This document shows, in pieces, positions 7,504 through 21,009 of a stretch of DNA of 64,000 bases. Where the stretch lies: assembly GCF_024171815.1 (NCBI RefSeq), contig NZ_JAMTCJ010000003.1:1054001-1118000 (forward strand). The letters are read 5' to 3'. The notes under the pieces are model-generated. The model had not been told where the DNA came from. It did no database searches and was given only the letters and a program-made list of their open reading frames with translations. Positions within the stretch are counted from its first letter, which is position 1. The number at the start of each line of letters is the position of its first letter. This DNA comes from Williamsia maris (GTDB taxonomy: Bacteria > Actinomycetota > Actinomycetes > Mycobacteriales > Mycobacteriaceae). A program made the position numbers and the translations under genes.

Positions 7504-8608
7504 GCTCGCCGACCACGTCGAATCAGCCGTACTGATCGATCATCACGTCCACGGCTGTTGGTCCGCTCAGGGAGACGCGGGCGATCGCATCCGGTTCGAG
7601 AGCGCGCTCAACGAGGCCGACACCGCTCCGGTGACCGAGGTGGGCGCCGGGTTCGACTCCCAGGTCGGTGTCGCCGTGCGGGCGCACTGCGCTCCCCTGC
7701 TCGACCTCGAACGTCACGTCGGGGCCGACGAATACCTCACCCGCCGTACCGCACTCGGCGAGACCGAGGTGTCGCGACGCTTCCTGCAGGCGGCCGGGGT
7801 GTCGGACTGGTTGGTGGACACCGGGTTCTCGGCCGGTCTCGTCGACACCGGCGAGTTGACGGCGGCCTCCGGCGGGTCGACGCACGAGGTGGTCCGACTC
7901 GAGGAGGTCGCCGAGCAGGCCGCGGCCGCACCCGGCGACTACGCCGAGGCGTTCGACGAGATCCTCGGCGAGCGGGCCGCGGGGGCCGTCGCGACCAAGT
8001 CCGTGCTGGCCTACCGGGGCGGGTTCGCCGGCGACCTCGGCGATCCGCCACCCGCGCTGGTCGACATCGCCGCGCAACGGTGGCGCGAGGCCGGCGGAAC
8101 CCGTCTGACCGACCGGATCCTGCTGCGATTCGGGCTGCACCGCGCGCTGCGACTGGGCAAGCCGCTTCAGTTCCACGTCGGGTTCGGTGACCGGGACTGT
8201 GATCTGTACGCCGCGAACCCGTTGCTGCTCAACGATTTTCTGCGCTCGTCCGGCGACACCCCGGTCATGCTGCTGCACTGCTACCCGTACGAGCGCGAGG
8301 CCGGCTATCTCGCGCAGGCTCATCGCAACGTGTATCTCGACGGCGGGCTGAGCATCACCCACCTCGGTGCGCGGGCGACGTCGTTCGTCGGCCGACTCCT
8401 CGAGCTGGCGCCGTTCCGCAAGATCCTCTACTCCTCCGACGGCGCCGGGCCCGCGGAGTTCCACTACCTCGGCGCACGACTCTGGCGGAGCGGGATGACC
8501 CGTGTGCTCGACGGTTTCGTCGCCGACGGGGAGTGGAGCGCTGCCGACGCGATGCACGTGGTCGACCTCATCGCGCACGAGAACGCCAGGCGCATCTACC
8601 GCCTCTAG
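7496..8608 (+). CDS. Amidohydrolase family 2 (FluG N-terminal-domain-like)
   Basis: A 370-residue TIM-barrel amidohydrolase. Metal-binding candidates appear in order: IDHHVHG at the N-terminus, the lysine segment ATKSVLAYRGG, LQFHVGFGD, LLHCYPYEREAGYLA and ILYSSDGAG. Start GTG 7496 overlaps the ligase stop by eight bases, implying coupled translation and joint function. In fungal and plant FluG-type proteins, an amidohydrolase domain like this is fused ahead of a GS-like domain; here the two are separate genes in the opposite order. It likely hydrolyses or decarboxylates a small carboxylate or amide tied to the ligase product; the exact reaction is unknown. Confidence 0.83.
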   Translation: MSELADHVESAVLIDHHVHGCWSAQGDAGDRIRFESALNEADTAPVTEVGAGFDSQVGVAVRAHCAPLLDLERHVGADEYLTRRTALGETEVSRRFLQAAGVSDWLVDTGFSAGLVDTGELTAASGGSTHEVVRLEEVAEQAAAAPGDYAEAFDEILGERAAGAVATKSVLAYRGGFAGDLGDPPPALVDIAAQRWREAGGTRLTDRILLRFGLHRALRLGKPLQFHVGFGDRDCDLYAANPLLLNDFLRSSGDTPVMLLHCYPYEREAGYLAQAHRNVYLDGGLSITHLGARATSFVGRLLELAPFRKILYSSDGAGPAEFHYLGARLWRSGMTRVLDGFVADGEWSAADAMHVVDLIAHENARRIYRL

Positions 8609-8609
8609 C

Positions 8610-8641
8610 GTGTTGGGCTCTTGTTGCGCCGTGTCGGGCCG
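8610..8641. repeat. Degenerate 21-bp repeat between convergent genes
   Basis: GTGTTGGGCTC starts at 8610 and GTGTCGGGCC at 8631, a 21-base step, filling the spacer between the amidohydrolase stop and the stop codon of the FAD oxidoreductase at 8642. Same period as the larger arrays at 47289, 53484 and 58120. Confidence 0.5.
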
Positions 8642-9814
8642 TCAGATCGGCGCCGGCTTGCCCTCTTCGATGAGACTCGTGGCCGCCTCATAGTCCTCGT
8701 CGCGGTCGAGGGTCAGGGCGCCCACCGTCACGCCGTCGGAGTCGAGGTACCAGATGGTGAACGACTCCCCCGGCCCGTCGGTGCCGTGGTCGGAGTGGTG
8801 GGTGCGGTCGTAGCCGTCGCCCCACGCGGCGTACTTCACCGTGCGATCGCCGATGGTCGTCCAGAACCCGGGCACCGAGTCCCACTGCGCGCGAACACCT
8901 GCGGCTGCGGTGCCCGCGACCGCACCCTGGTCGTCGGCGTCCTGCCAGTGTTCGGTGGGGATGTGCCGGCCGGCGGTGTCGTTGAACGCTGTCGCGACAT
9001 CTCCGGCCGCGAAGACGTCGGGGGCCGACGTGCGCATCGACGAGTCCACGACGATCCGACCGTCGTCCAGGGTGATGCCGGCGTCGGCCGCCAGGCCGGA
9101 GTTGGGCGTGATGCCGACGGCCGCCACGACCAGGTCGACGTCGATCGTGACACCGGAGTCCAGCCGAACCGACCCCTCCGAGACCGACTCGACCTGTGCT
9201 CCTGCGGAATAGCGGACGCCCGCCTGCTCGAGCAGCGCCGCGAAGTGGGACCCGGCGTCGGAGCCCAATCGGGTGCTCTGCGGAGCCGGCTCCGGGGCCA
9301 CGACGGTGGTGGAGACACCGCGCGCGGCGAGCGACGCCGCCGCCTCACATCCGATGAACCCGGCGCCGATGACGACCGCGGACGCCGCACCGTCGGCCGC
9401 ATCCCGCAACGCGAGCGCGTCGGCGAGCGACCGCAGGGTGAGGACGGTGTCCCCACCGGGTACGGGCAGGGGTGAGGGAGAGGCCCCGGTCGCCAGGACG
9501 AGGTGGCGGTAGCCGATGTCGGATCCGTCGGCGGTCGTCACACGATGGCCGTCGGGATCGAGCGCGGTGACCTCGGTGTCGGTGAGCACCTCGACGTCGT
9601 GGTCGTCGAACCATTCCTGCGGCTGCAGGTCGATCTCGCCGGGCCCGGACTCCCCCTGCAGCAGGTCCTTGCTGAGCGGCGGGCGCATGTACGGGGCGTG
9701 GGCATCCGCGGTGACGAGCAGGACCCGCCCTCGGCCGTCGTTGTCCCGGTATCCCTGTGCCGCCGACACCGCTGCCGGTCCGGAACCGATGATGAGCAGG
9801 TCTGTCTCGCGCAT
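8642..9814 (-). CDS. FAD-dependent NAD(P)H oxidoreductase (ferredoxin-reductase type)
   Basis: A 390-residue pyridine-nucleotide-disulphide-family flavoprotein. It has the FAD Rossmann motif IIGSGPAAVSAA at 8-19, the LATGASPSPLP ATG motif, a second Rossmann motif VVIGAGFIGCEAA for NAD(P)H, and the C-terminal FAD motif DVFAAGDVA. There is no redox-active CxxxxC pair, so it matches the ferredoxin/rubredoxin reductase or nitrite-reductase-like branch rather than the disulphide reductases. The start is ATG 9814 with GAGGAG eight bases upstream. No ferredoxin or P450 gene lies beside it; the electron acceptor is unknown. Confidence 0.88.
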   Translation of the reverse strand: MRETDLLIIGSGPAAVSAAQGYRDNDGRGRVLLVTADAHAPYMRPPLSKDLLQGESGPGEIDLQPQEWFDDHDVEVLTDTEVTALDPDGHRVTTADGSDIGYRHLVLATGASPSPLPVPGGDTVLTLRSLADALALRDAADGAASAVVIGAGFIGCEAAASLAARGVSTTVVAPEPAPQSTRLGSDAGSHFAALLEQAGVRYSAGAQVESVSEGSVRLDSGVTIDVDLVVAAVGITPNSGLAADAGITLDDGRIVVDSSMRTSAPDVFAAGDVATAFNDTAGRHIPTEHWQDADDQGAVAGTAAAGVRAQWDSVPGFWTTIGDRTVKYAAWGDGYDRTHHSDHGTDGPGESFTIWYLDSDGVTVGALTLDRDEDYEAATSLIEEGKPAPI

Positions 9815-9890
9815 GCGTGACTCCTCGAAATTCGAGACGCCACTTTGCTTCACGTCGTTGTCGGTACTCCATCGACCGTACACACGCCGC

Positions 9891-9953
9891 CAACCGCCCA
9901 CTCGTCGTCCGCAACCGCCCACTCGACGGGTGTACGTGCCCACCTTCGGGTGC
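9891..9953. repeat. 21-bp-period repeat downstream of rpoC
   Basis: Units begin at 9891 and 9912 with the same CAACCGCCCACTCG and continue with a diverged third unit (TACGTGCCCACC) at 9933. The step is exactly 21 bases. It lies between the rpoC terminator and the start region of the FAD oxidoreductase gene. Confidence 0.6.
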
Positions 9954-9963
9954 GGATACAAAA

Positions 9964-9989
9964 CGACCCCCACCCGAAGGTGGGGGTCG
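9964..9989 (-). terminator. Rho-independent terminator of rpoBC
   Basis: Perfect 11-bp stem CGACCCCCACC / GGTGGGGGTCG around a short loop, twenty bases beyond the rpoC stop, followed on the minus strand by TTTTGT. One of the few canonical intrinsic terminators in the window. Confidence 0.88.
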
Positions 9990-10009
9990 CTCTGTGGTTC
10001 AGCTACCGA

Positions 10010-13000
10010 CTAGCGGTAGTCGCTCGAGAAGCCGTAGTCGTCCAACGGCACCGCAGCACCGGCGGGAGCACCGAAGGTGCCGTCCGGGCTGTAGTAGGTG
10101 TCGTCGTACGACGGCACCGCATAGGCCGCGGCACGTGCCTCTTCGGTCGGCTGCACCGTGATGTTCCGGTACCGGTTGATGCCGGTTCCGGCCGGGATCA
10201 GCTTTCCGATGATCACGTTCTCCTTCAGGCCCACCAGCTTGTCGCTGCGGCTGTTGATGGCCGCATCGGTGAGCACGCGGGTGGTCTCCTGGAAGGAGGC
10301 CGCCGACAGCCACGACTCGGTCGCCAGCGACGCCTTGGTGATACCCATGAGCACCGGACGTCCGGCCGCGGGCTCGTTGCCCTCGGCCACGACGCGACGG
10401 TTGGCCGCCTCGAACTCGGCACGCTCGGTGAGCGAACCGGGCAGGAACTCGGTGGCACCGGAGTCGATGATCGTCACGCGACGCAGCATCTGACGAACGA
10501 TCGTCTCGATGTGCTTGTCGTGGATCGACACACCCTGGCTCCGGTAGACCTCCTGGACCTCGTTGACGAGGTGCACCTGGACCTGACGGGGACCCATCAC
10601 GCGCAGGACCTCGTGCGGATCGGCAGCACCTTCCATGAGCTGCTGTCCGACCTCGACGTGGTCACCGTCGGTGAGCAGACGCTCCGAGCCGTCCTCGTGC
10701 TTGAACACACGCAGACGCTGACGCTTGGAGATCTTGTCGTAGACAACCTCTTCCGAGCCGTCGTCGGGGGTGATCGTCATCTTGTAGAAGCGATCGTCGT
10801 CCTCGAGACGGATGCGACCCGAGACCTCGGCGATGGGCGCCTTGCCCTTGGGCACACGTGCCTCGAACAGCTCCTGGACACGCGGCAGACCACCGGTGAT
10901 GTCGTCGCCGACACCACCCTGGTGGAACGTACGCATGGTCAGCTGGGTACCGGGCTCACCGATCGACTGGGCGGCGATGATGCCGACCGCCTCACCGATG
11001 TCGACGAGCTTGCCGGTCGCCATCGAGCGGCCGTAACACGTTGCGCAGACACCGGTTCCGGTGGTGCAGGTGAGCACGGAGCGCACCTTCACCTCGGTGA
11101 TGCCTGCGGCCAGCAGGGCCTCGATCGCCGGATCGCCCAGGTCACGCCCGCGCTCGATGATCACGTTGCCGCTCTCGTCGAGTGCGTCGGTCGCCAGGGT
11201 GCGGGCGTACGTGGAGGTCTCCACGTGCGCGTCGCGGATCAGCGTGCCGTCGGCCTGCTTCTCGGCGATCGTGGTGTTGATGCCGCGCTCGGTGCCACAG
11301 TCGGTCTCGCGAACGATGACGTCCTGCGACACGTCGACGAGACGACGCGTCAGGTAGCCCGAGTCGGCGGTGCGAAGCGCCGTGTCGGCCAGACCCTTAC
11401 GAGCACCGTGCGTGTTGATGAAGTACTCGGCAACCGTCAGACCCTCACGGAAGGAGGACTTGATGGGACGCGGGATGAACTCACCCTTCGGGTTCGTCAC
11501 CAGGCCCTTCATGCCCGCCAGCGAGCGGATCTGGGTCATGTTGCCCGCAGCACCGGACTTCACGATCATCGGGATCGGGTTGTCGTCGGGGTAGTGCGCC
11601 TCCATGGCCGCACCGACCTCTTCGGTCGCCTGCTTCCAGATCTCGACCAACGCGTCACGACGCTCGTCGGAGGTCAGTGCGCCACGGGCGTACTTCTTCT
11701 CCAGACCGTCGGCACGCGCCTCGAAGCCGTCGAGGATCTCCTGCTTGTTCGGCGGGACCAGGACGTCGGTCATCGAGATGGTGACACCCGAACGGGTCGC
11801 CCAGTAGAAGCCGACGTCCTTGAGCTTGTCGACGGTCTGCGCGACGACGATCATCGGGTAGCGCTCGGCGAGATCGTTGATGATCACGGCCTGACGCTTC
11901 TTCGGCATCTGCTCGTTGACGAACGGGTACTCCTTGGGGAGCAGCTCGTTGAACATGACGCGGCCCAGCGTGGTCTCGGCGATCCACGGCTGCCCGAATT
12001 TCCAGGCACCGTCGAACTGCGCGGCCTCGATGTCGGCGGGCGGACGCTGGTCGTCCAGGCGCACCTTGATGGGTGCCTGCACGCTCAACGCGCCACGGTC
12101 GAGAGCCATGATGGCCTCGGCCGGGTTCGAGTAGACGCCACGCTCGATGTCGCCGTCGGTCGAGCCGACGAGAGCACCGACCGCTTCCGGCTTCAGGGTC
12201 GTGAGGTGATACAGACCCGTGACCATGTCCAGACGCGGCATGGCCAGCGGACGACCCGATGCCGGCGACAGGATGTTGTTCGACGACAGCATCAGGATGC
12301 GCGCCTCGGCCTGCGCCTCGGCGGACAGCGGCAGGTGGACTGCCATCTGGTCACCGTCGAAGTCGGCGTTGAACGCCTCACACACCAGCGGGTGCAGCTG
12401 GATGGCCTTGCCCTCCACCAGCTGCGGCTCGAACGCCTGGATGCCCAGACGGTGCAGCGTCGGCGCACGGTTCAGCAGAACCGGGTGCTCGGCGATGACC
12501 TCTTCGAGGACGTCCCACACGGCCGGGCGCTGACGCTCGACCATGCGCTTGGCGGACTTGATGTTCTGCGCCTGGTTCAGATCGACCAGTCGCTTCATCA
12601 CGAACGGCTTGAACAGCTCGAGAGCCATCAGCTTGGGCAGACCACACTGGTGCAGCTTGAGCTGCGGGCCGACGACGATGACCGAACGGCCCGAGTAGTC
12701 GACGCGCTTGCCGAGCAGGTTCTGACGGAAACGACCCTGCTTGCCCTTGAGCAGATCGCTCAACGACTTCAACGGGCGGTTACCCGGTCCGGTGACCGGA
12801 CGGCCACGACGGCCGTTGTCGAACAGTGCGTCGACCGACTCCTGCAGCATCCGCTTCTCGTTGTTGACAATGATCTCGGGCGCACCCAGATCGATCAGTC
12901 GCTTGAGGCGGTTGTTGCGGTTAATCACGCGGCGGTACAGATCGTTGAGGTCCGAGGTGGCGAAGCGACCACCGTCGAGCTGGACCATCGGGCGCAGCTC

Positions 13001-13966
13001 CGGCGGGATCACCGGAACGGCGTCGAGGACCATGCCCAGCGGGGAGTTGCCCGACATCTGGAACGCGGCGACGACCTTGAGACGCTTGAGCGCACGGAGC
13101 TTCTTCTGCCCCTTGCCACTGCGGATCGTCTCGCGGAGGATCTCGGCCTCGGCGCCGATGTCGAAGGTCTCGAGGAGACGCTTGATCGCCTCGGCACCCA
13201 TCGCACCGGTGAAGTACTCGCCGTAGCGGTCGATCAGCTCACGGTAGAGCCGCTCGTCGATGATCATGTCCTTCACCGCGAGCTTGGTGAACTTGTCCCA
13301 GATCTCCTCGAGGTCGTCGAGGGCACGCTGCGCGGTGTCGCGGATCTTGCGCATCTCGCGCTCGCCGCCGTCCTTCACCTTGCGGCGGGCATCGGCCTTC
13401 GCGCCTTCGCGCTCCAGCTCCGCCAGGTCCTCTTCGAGCTTCTTGGCGCGCTCTTCGAGGTCGGAGTCGCGGGTGTCGGCGACACCCTTCTTCTCGACCT
13501 CCATCTCGGCCTGCAGCGTCGACAGCTCGTTGTGACGGAGCTCGTCGTCGACCGCGGTGATGACGTACGCGGCGAAGTAGATGATCTTCTCGAGATCCTT
13601 CGGCGCGAGGTCGAGCAGGTAGCCCAAGCGCGAGGGAACGCCCTTGAAGTACCAGATGTGGGTGACCGGGGCGGCCAGCTCGATGTGGCCCATCCGCTCA
13701 CGACGCACCTTGGCGCGCGTGACCTCCACGCCGCAGCGCTCGCAGATGATGCCCTTGAAGCGGACACGCTTGTACTTGCCGCAGTAGCACTCCCAGTCGC
13801 GGGTCGGCCCGAAGATCTTCTCGCAGAACAAGCCGTCCTTCTCGGGCTTGAGCGTGCGGTAGTTGATCGTCTCGGGCTTCTTGACCTCGCCGAAGGACCA
13901 CTTGTGGATGTCGTCCGCGGTGGCCAGACCGATCTTCAGTTCGTCGAAAAAGTTGACGTCGAGCAA
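10010..13966 (-). CDS. rpoC: RNA polymerase beta-prime subunit
   Basis: A 1318-residue subunit of the core transcription enzyme. The N-terminal zinc site (Cys60, Cys62, Cys75, Cys78 in ECYCGKY and CERCGVE), the catalytic [12 protein letters not shown] loop near residue 535 holding the active-site magnesium, and the trigger-loop/second-zinc region ([23 protein letters not shown]) are all intact. It begins 31 bases after the rpoB stop with AGGAAGG upstream and ends at an intrinsic terminator, so rpoBC is a two-gene unit. A long open frame on the opposite strand is a codon-bias shadow. Confidence 0.98.
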   Translation of the reverse strand: MLDVNFFDELKIGLATADDIHKWSFGEVKKPETINYRTLKPEKDGLFCEKIFGPTRDWECYCGKYKRVRFKGIICERCGVEVTRAKVRRERMGHIELAAPVTHIWYFKGVPSRLGYLLDLAPKDLEKIIYFAAYVITAVDDELRHNELSTLQAEMEVEKKGVADTRDSDLEERAKKLEEDLAELEREGAKADARRKVKDGGEREMRKIRDTAQRALDDLEEIWDKFTKLAVKDMIIDERLYRELIDRYGEYFTGAMGAEAIKRLLETFDIGAEAEILRETIRSGKGQKKLRALKRLKVVAAFQMSGNSPLGMVLDAVPVIPPELRPMVQLDGGRFATSDLNDLYRRVINRNNRLKRLIDLGAPEIIVNNEKRMLQESVDALFDNGRRGRPVTGPGNRPLKSLSDLLKGKQGRFRQNLLGKRVDYSGRSVIVVGPQLKLHQCGLPKLMALELFKPFVMKRLVDLNQAQNIKSAKRMVERQRPAVWDVLEEVIAEHPVLLNRAPTLHRLGIQAFEPQLVEGKAIQLHPLVCEAFNADFDGDQMAVHLPLSAEAQAEARILMLSSNNILSPASGRPLAMPRLDMVTGLYHLTTLKPEAVGALVGSTDGDIERGVYSNPAEAIMALDRGALSVQAPIKVRLDDQRPPADIEAAQFDGAWKFGQPWIAETTLGRVMFNELLPKEYPFVNEQMPKKRQAVIINDLAERYPMIVVAQTVDKLKDVGFYWATRSGVTISMTDVLVPPNKQEILDGFEARADGLEKKYARGALTSDERRDALVEIWKQATEEVGAAMEAHYPDDNPIPMIVKSGAAGNMTQIRSLAGMKGLVTNPKGEFIPRPIKSSFREGLTVAEYFINTHGARKGLADTALRTADSGYLTRRLVDVSQDVIVRETDCGTERGINTTIAEKQADGTLIRDAHVETSTYARTLATDALDESGNVIIERGRDLGDPAIEALLAAGITEVKVRSVLTCTTGTGVCATCYGRSMATGKLVDIGEAVGIIAAQSIGEPGTQLTMRTFHQGGVGDDITGGLPRVQELFEARVPKGKAPIAEVSGRIRLEDDDRFYKMTITPDDGSEEVVYDKISKRQRLRVFKHEDGSERLLTDGDHVEVGQQLMEGAADPHEVLRVMGPRQVQVHLVNEVQEVYRSQGVSIHDKHIETIVRQMLRRVTIIDSGATEFLPGSLTERAEFEAANRRVVAEGNEPAAGRPVLMGITKASLATESWLSAASFQETTRVLTDAAINSRSDKLVGLKENVIIGKLIPAGTGINRYRNITVQPTEEARAAAYAVPSYDDTYYSPDGTFGAPAGAAVPLDDYGFSSDYR

Positions 13967-13997
13967 GTTGTAACCTTCCTAGCTCTTATCAGGGAAA

Positions 13998-17486
<3,489 letters not shown>

Positions 17487-17533
17487 GGTGCGTCCTTCCA
17501 ACACGAAAATCTTTTTTGTGGGCCGAGCTTCTG

Positions 17534-17552
17534 TGTGCCACGGGGTGGCACA
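17534..17552 (-). promoter_or_regulatory. Hairpin in the rpoB leader
   Basis: Perfect 8-bp stem TGTGCCAC / GTGGCACA with a 3-base loop, about 50 bases upstream of the rpoB start. It is not followed by a U-tract, so it may stabilise the leader or modulate translation rather than terminate. Confidence 0.5.
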
Positions 17553-17690
17553 TTCTTATCGGTGTTGCCTGTAGGTGCATGCGCCGGAACCGAGAGAACT
17601 CGTTCACAGCGATCACCGAACGCAGCACACAGAAGTGGCCGAGAAAGGAAATCGTGATGTGGACAGGAGGCAGCCAGCGCAACGTCCAAC

Positions 17691-17719
17691 TGTATCAGAA
17701 AAACTCCTCCCCGTGTCAA
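17691..17719 (-). promoter_or_regulatory. Housekeeping-type promoter of rpoBC
   Basis: On the minus strand, TTGACA (17714-17719) and GATACA (17691-17696) are separated by exactly 17 bases. This is the best sigma-A-like match in the window and predicts transcription starting near 17684. Confidence 0.75.
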
Positions 17720-17881
17720 GCACGGGGGAACGGGCTCGAGGCCCTACGCGGTGCGATCCAACCAGTGGCTGCCGGTCATCTGTCGCTGGTGACAAGCGTG
17801 CAACCAGCGGGCGGGTGAGTCAAGAGGAACGCGCACTTCGGTGTGGAGCAATTCCGTAAAGGGTCTGCGTGGAGGGTCGAC

Positions 17882-18970
17882 TCAGAAGTCGGCGAAGTTG
17901 CTGACCAACCACTTGCCGCCGACCTGCTGCATCGACACCTGGTACCGCTTGGTGCCGCTCCCGGAGGCCTGCTGGCCCTGCGTCTGGCTGAGGATCAGGT
18001 TCACCACCAGCACCGCGCTGTCGCCGTCGATGGAGCGCACCCCGACCGAGTCGACGCGACAGTCCACTCCCCCGGTGGTGAGTCCGGCCTGTCCGAGCGC
18101 ATCGCGCACGGCCTTGTCGTACTCGGCGAACCGCTGGGCGGCGGTGCCGGTCACGTTCGACTGGGCGGTCTGCTGCCACTGGTCCAACTTGTCGTACTGC
18201 ACCCCGAAGATCGTGCAGATGCGCGAGTTGGCCTGCGACGTGACCTCGCTGGTGACCGACGAGTTCACGAACGCCTCGTTCGACGACAGCGACACCCCGG
18301 GCTTGATCGCGGCGATCGCGGCGACGATCGCGAACACCACGGCGACCGCGGTGACGATGCCCACGAGCCGCCAGCCGAGCAGCGGACCACGCGGGGCCTT
18401 CTGCGACTCGCCCGCGGCCACCGGCGCCGGTGCGGTGGGGCGTGTCGACTGCGGCTTGAGCGTCGAGACCTTCGTCGTCGGTCGGTTCTTGCCGCGCGGA
18501 CCGTCGCCGGTCGCGGCCGGCGTCTTCTCCAGGCTGGTCGTGGCCGACGCGTCGGCGGCCACGGGTTCGGTGTCCGTCCCGGTGGTGGTCGGATCACTCT
18601 GCGTCGGCGTCTCGACCACGGCCGCGGAATCCTCGGCCGGGGTGCCGACGGCTGGGGCGGCGGCGGGCGTGACGGCGGCCGCCGAGTCCTCGGCCGGCGT
18701 CTGCACCGGTGCCGTGTCCTCGGCGGGGGCGTCGACCGGCGCGGTCGCGGCGGCGGGCGCCTCGGTCGCAGCGGGCTGCTCCGACTTCGGCTTGCGCGAG
18801 AAGCGAGACTTCCGCGGCGGCGAGGTCTGCTCGGCCGGCGCCTGCTCCGGTGTCGTCTGATCCGGGGTCGCCTCGGATGCGGGCGTGCTCGCGGGACGGG
18901 CCGGGGTCCGGCCCGCGACCTTGGGCGTGCGACGCGGCGGGTTCGAGCGCGGTGGGCGTGGCGTGGTCAT
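17882..18970 (-). CDS. Mce-associated membrane protein with long Pro/Ala-rich N-terminus
   Basis: A 362-residue protein: about 200 residues of Pro/Ala/Thr/Glu-rich, probably disordered cytoplasmic sequence, one transmembrane helix near 205-225 (LVGIVTAVAVVFAIVAAIAA), then an exported domain of about 135 residues ending RYQVSMQQVGGKWLVSNFADF-like. The last part matches the C-terminal fold of Mce-associated (Mas/Mam) proteins, which stabilise Mce complexes. It is the last gene of the mce block and its ATG shares one base with the preceding stop (TGATG). Repeated PAEDSA/PAEDTA words indicate slippage-prone low complexity. Specific function untested. Confidence 0.8.
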   Translation of the reverse strand: MTTPRPPRSNPPRRTPKVAGRTPARPASTPASEATPDQTTPEQAPAEQTSPPRKSRFSRKPKSEQPAATEAPAAATAPVDAPAEDTAPVQTPAEDSAAAVTPAAAPAVGTPAEDSAAVVETPTQSDPTTTGTDTEPVAADASATTSLEKTPAATGDGPRGKNRPTTKVSTLKPQSTRPTAPAPVAAGESQKAPRGPLLGWRLVGIVTAVAVVFAIVAAIAAIKPGVSLSSNEAFVNSSVTSEVTSQANSRICTIFGVQYDKLDQWQQTAQSNVTGTAAQRFAEYDKAVRDALGQAGLTTGGVDCRVDSVGVRSIDGDSAVLVVNLILSQTQGQQASGSGTKRYQVSMQQVGGKWLVSNFADF

Positions 18971-19689
18971 CAGTTACCCGCTCCTGTGGTCGGTGCGGCG
19001 GGCGCGGGCGCAGCGGGCGCGGGGGCGCCACTGGCTGCGGGTGCGCCGCTCGCGGCGGGTGCTCCGGTCGTTCCGTCAGCCGTGGGGGCGCTGTTGTCGA
19101 TCGCGACCGAGTCCAGCGGCTGGATGTTGTTGGCCTTCCACGCCGAACCGTCCTTGGTCACCTGCACCTGGAAGCCCATGGTCTGACTCGACGACGCCTC
19201 GTTCGGACGCGAAGAGGTCACCACGAGGAACACGAGGGTCTTGGCCGTGTTGTCGTCGGTGTTGAGTTCGACGACGGCGCTGCGGGCGAGCTTGGCGGTC
19301 AGAGTCGCGGCCTGGCTGGGATCGCCTGCGGCCTTCTGCAGCTCACCGAGACCCGAGCTGCCGAGCAGCTGGGTGCGTGCGGCACCGGTCACCGAACCGG
19401 ACAGCCGGTCCTGGTAGGCCTTGCTGTCCTTGAGGTCGATGTTGAGCACGTTGAGCATCGCCTGCTCGGCGCCACCGAGGGCGTCGTCGCGGGCGGTCTG
19501 GACCGGCTCCTTGTTGAATGCGTCGTCGTACCACCGGTATCCGTAGAGGCCGGCGAACACGATCGCTGCGATGAGGGCCGCCACGGCGAGCGCTGCCGCG
19601 ACCGGCAGAGCCGCGGGAGCGATCCTGGTCCGCCACGTCGGTGTGGTGTCGGCGACGTTCTCCGGCCGACTCGGTTCAGGGGTAGTCAT
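18970..19689 (-). CDS. Mce-associated membrane protein
   Basis: A 239-residue protein with a short cytoplasmic N-terminus, one transmembrane helix near residues 25-50 and an exported alpha/beta domain (AMLNVLNIDLKD, SAVVELNTDDN, GFQVQVTKDGSAWKANNI), followed by an Ala/Pro/Gly-rich tail with repeated APAASG. It has the layout of Mas proteins encoded after mceF in mycolata. It overlaps the downstream Mce-associated gene by one base. A strong hairpin (19729-19753) separates it from mceF, so expression may be reduced relative to mceA-F or driven partly from a weak internal promoter (TACAGT, 19698-19703). Confidence 0.8.
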   Translation of the reverse strand: MTTPEPSRPENVADTTPTWRTRIAPAALPVAAALAVAALIAAIVFAGLYGYRWYDDAFNKEPVQTARDDALGGAEQAMLNVLNIDLKDSKAYQDRLSGSVTGAARTQLLGSSGLGELQKAAGDPSQAATLTAKLARSAVVELNTDDNTAKTLVFLVVTSSRPNEASSSQTMGFQVQVTKDGSAWKANNIQPLDSVAIDNSAPTADGTTGAPAASGAPAASGAPAPAAPAPAAPTTGAGN

Positions 19690-19728
19690 CGGAGGCCACT
19701 GTAGTCATCGAAGCTGTGGGCGCCATCA

Positions 19729-19753
19729 CCCCGGTGAGTCCAACTCACCGGGG
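19729..19753 (-). terminator. Intra-operon hairpin between mceF and the Mce-associated genes
   Basis: Perfect 10-bp stem CCCCGGTGAG / CTCACCGGGG with a 5-base loop, starting 15 bases past the mceF stop. No U-tract follows. It may be an attenuator or a 3' stabiliser for the yrbE-mceF message. Confidence 0.6.
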
Positions 19754-19767
19754 CGAGGCGCGTCACG

Positions 19768-21009
19768 CTACTTCGGGAAGACGCCCAACAGGTACGACAG
19801 CTGGGTGACCAGCGGGTTCAGATCCAGCTTGTCGGGATCCTTCTTGGGGTTGCGGTCCCACGGCTGCGGGATGTACTTGTCCGCGAACTTGGCGTTCTGC
19901 GCGCCACGGACCGCAGTCGGATTACCCTGCGCCACGGTGCAACTCGCCTTGGTGTTGAACGGGAAGTCGTCGTAGTTCAGGTCGAAATCCGGGTTCTTCT
20001 TCTTGATCGCGGCTATCTCGGCCTGGGTGCTCTCGTAGCCCTGGGTACACGAGACCGGGTTGTTGGTCTCGAGGACGACACCGAAGTGGATCGTGCCGTC
20101 GCCGGGTGCAGGCGTGTAGCTGCCGCTCGACAGGGCCGACAGCATCGCCAGGGCCGGCGAGATCGCCTGATAGGTCCCCTTGACGTTGCGGACATCCTTG
20201 GCGAGGTTGCGGACCACGGTGGTGACGTCGCCACCGTTGCGGGTCAGCAGCGCCGAGATCTGCGTGGCCGACGCGGTGCCGGTGGTCAGCAGACGCCGGA
20301 TGTCGGGGTCACTGGTCGCCAACTGGTTGGTGATCAGGCCCAGGTTCTTCGACCAGTCCAGGATCGCGTCGGACTGATCGGCCTGGGTGCCCAGCACCGT
20401 GTCGGCGTTGCGGATCAACGAGATCGTCTGGGGCAGGTTGTCGTTGCCGGTCTTGGCCAGGTTCGACAGCGAGTCCACGAGGACCTTGAGGTTCTCGCCG
20501 TTGCCGTTGAAGGCCTTGCCCAGCTCGGTGACCACCGTGGTCAGATCATTCAGCGGAACCGATCCGGTGAAGTCGACCGCGCTGGAGATGACGTCCTGGA
20601 CCGGGGTCGGGATCGACGTGTCGGAGATGACGGAGTCGTTCTTCAGGTACGGACCGCTCGCGGACGCCGGACGCAGATCGACGAACTGCTCACCGATCGC
20701 CGACCGGTTGGCCACCACCGCCTGCGAGGACGCCGGCACCTTCGGGCCGCCGGAGTCGAGCAACAGGTTCACCCGGACCCCGTCGGGGCGCAGCTCCAAC
20801 GAGCCCACCCGGCCGACCGGGACACCCTGGTAGGTGACCTCGGCGTTGGTGAAGATGCCGCCGGAGTCCTTGAAGTCCGCGTGCACGGTGTACTGACCGA
20901 TGCCGACGAGCTTGTCGAGACGGGCGTAGGTCGCACCCACGTAGACGATCGCGACGACACCGACGATCACGAAGACGATGAGCTGCCACTTGACGAGCTT
21001 CGACATCAT
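19768..21009 (-). CDS. mceF: Mce family protein MceF
   Basis: Sixth Mce subunit of the lipid importer. The 413 residues comprise an N-terminal transmembrane helix (about 5-27), the MlaD/Mce beta-barrel domain (about 38-115, with YTVHADFKDSGGIFTNAEVTYQG-type wording and GVPVGRV), then a long helical region forming the periplasmic tube, ending in an Asp/Lys/Pro-rich tail. The order after mceE and absence of a lipobox identify it as F. Two adjacent ATG codons overlap the mceE stop. Specific lipid substrate is not evident from sequence. Confidence 0.9.
   Translation of the reverse strand: MMSKLVKWQLIVFVIVGVVAIVYVGATYARLDKLVGIGQYTVHADFKDSGGIFTNAEVTYQGVPVGRVGSLELRPDGVRVNLLLDSGGPKVPASSQAVVANRSAIGEQFVDLRPASASGPYLKNDSVISDTSIPTPVQDVISSAVDFTGSVPLNDLTTVVTELGKAFNGNGENLKVLVDSLSNLAKTGNDNLPQTISLIRNADTVLGTQADQSDAILDWSKNLGLITNQLATSDPDIRRLLTTGTASATQISALLTRNGGDVTTVVRNLAKDVRNVKGTYQAISPALAMLSALSSGSYTPAPGDGTIHFGVVLETNNPVSCTQGYESTQAEIAAIKKKNPDFDLNYDDFPFNTKASCTVAQGNPTAVRGAQNAKFADKYIPQPWDRNPKKDPDKLDLNPLVTQLSYLLGVFPK

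Larger units (their letters stand above)
17487..17881 (-). other. rpoB promoter and leader region
   Basis: About 395 bases without a gene between the last Mce-associated gene and rpoB. It holds the rpoB promoter, a 5' leader of roughly 200 bases with an 8-bp hairpin, and an A-rich stretch just before the start. I see no clear terminator for the mce transcript here, so read-through into rpoB is possible. Confidence 0.6.
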
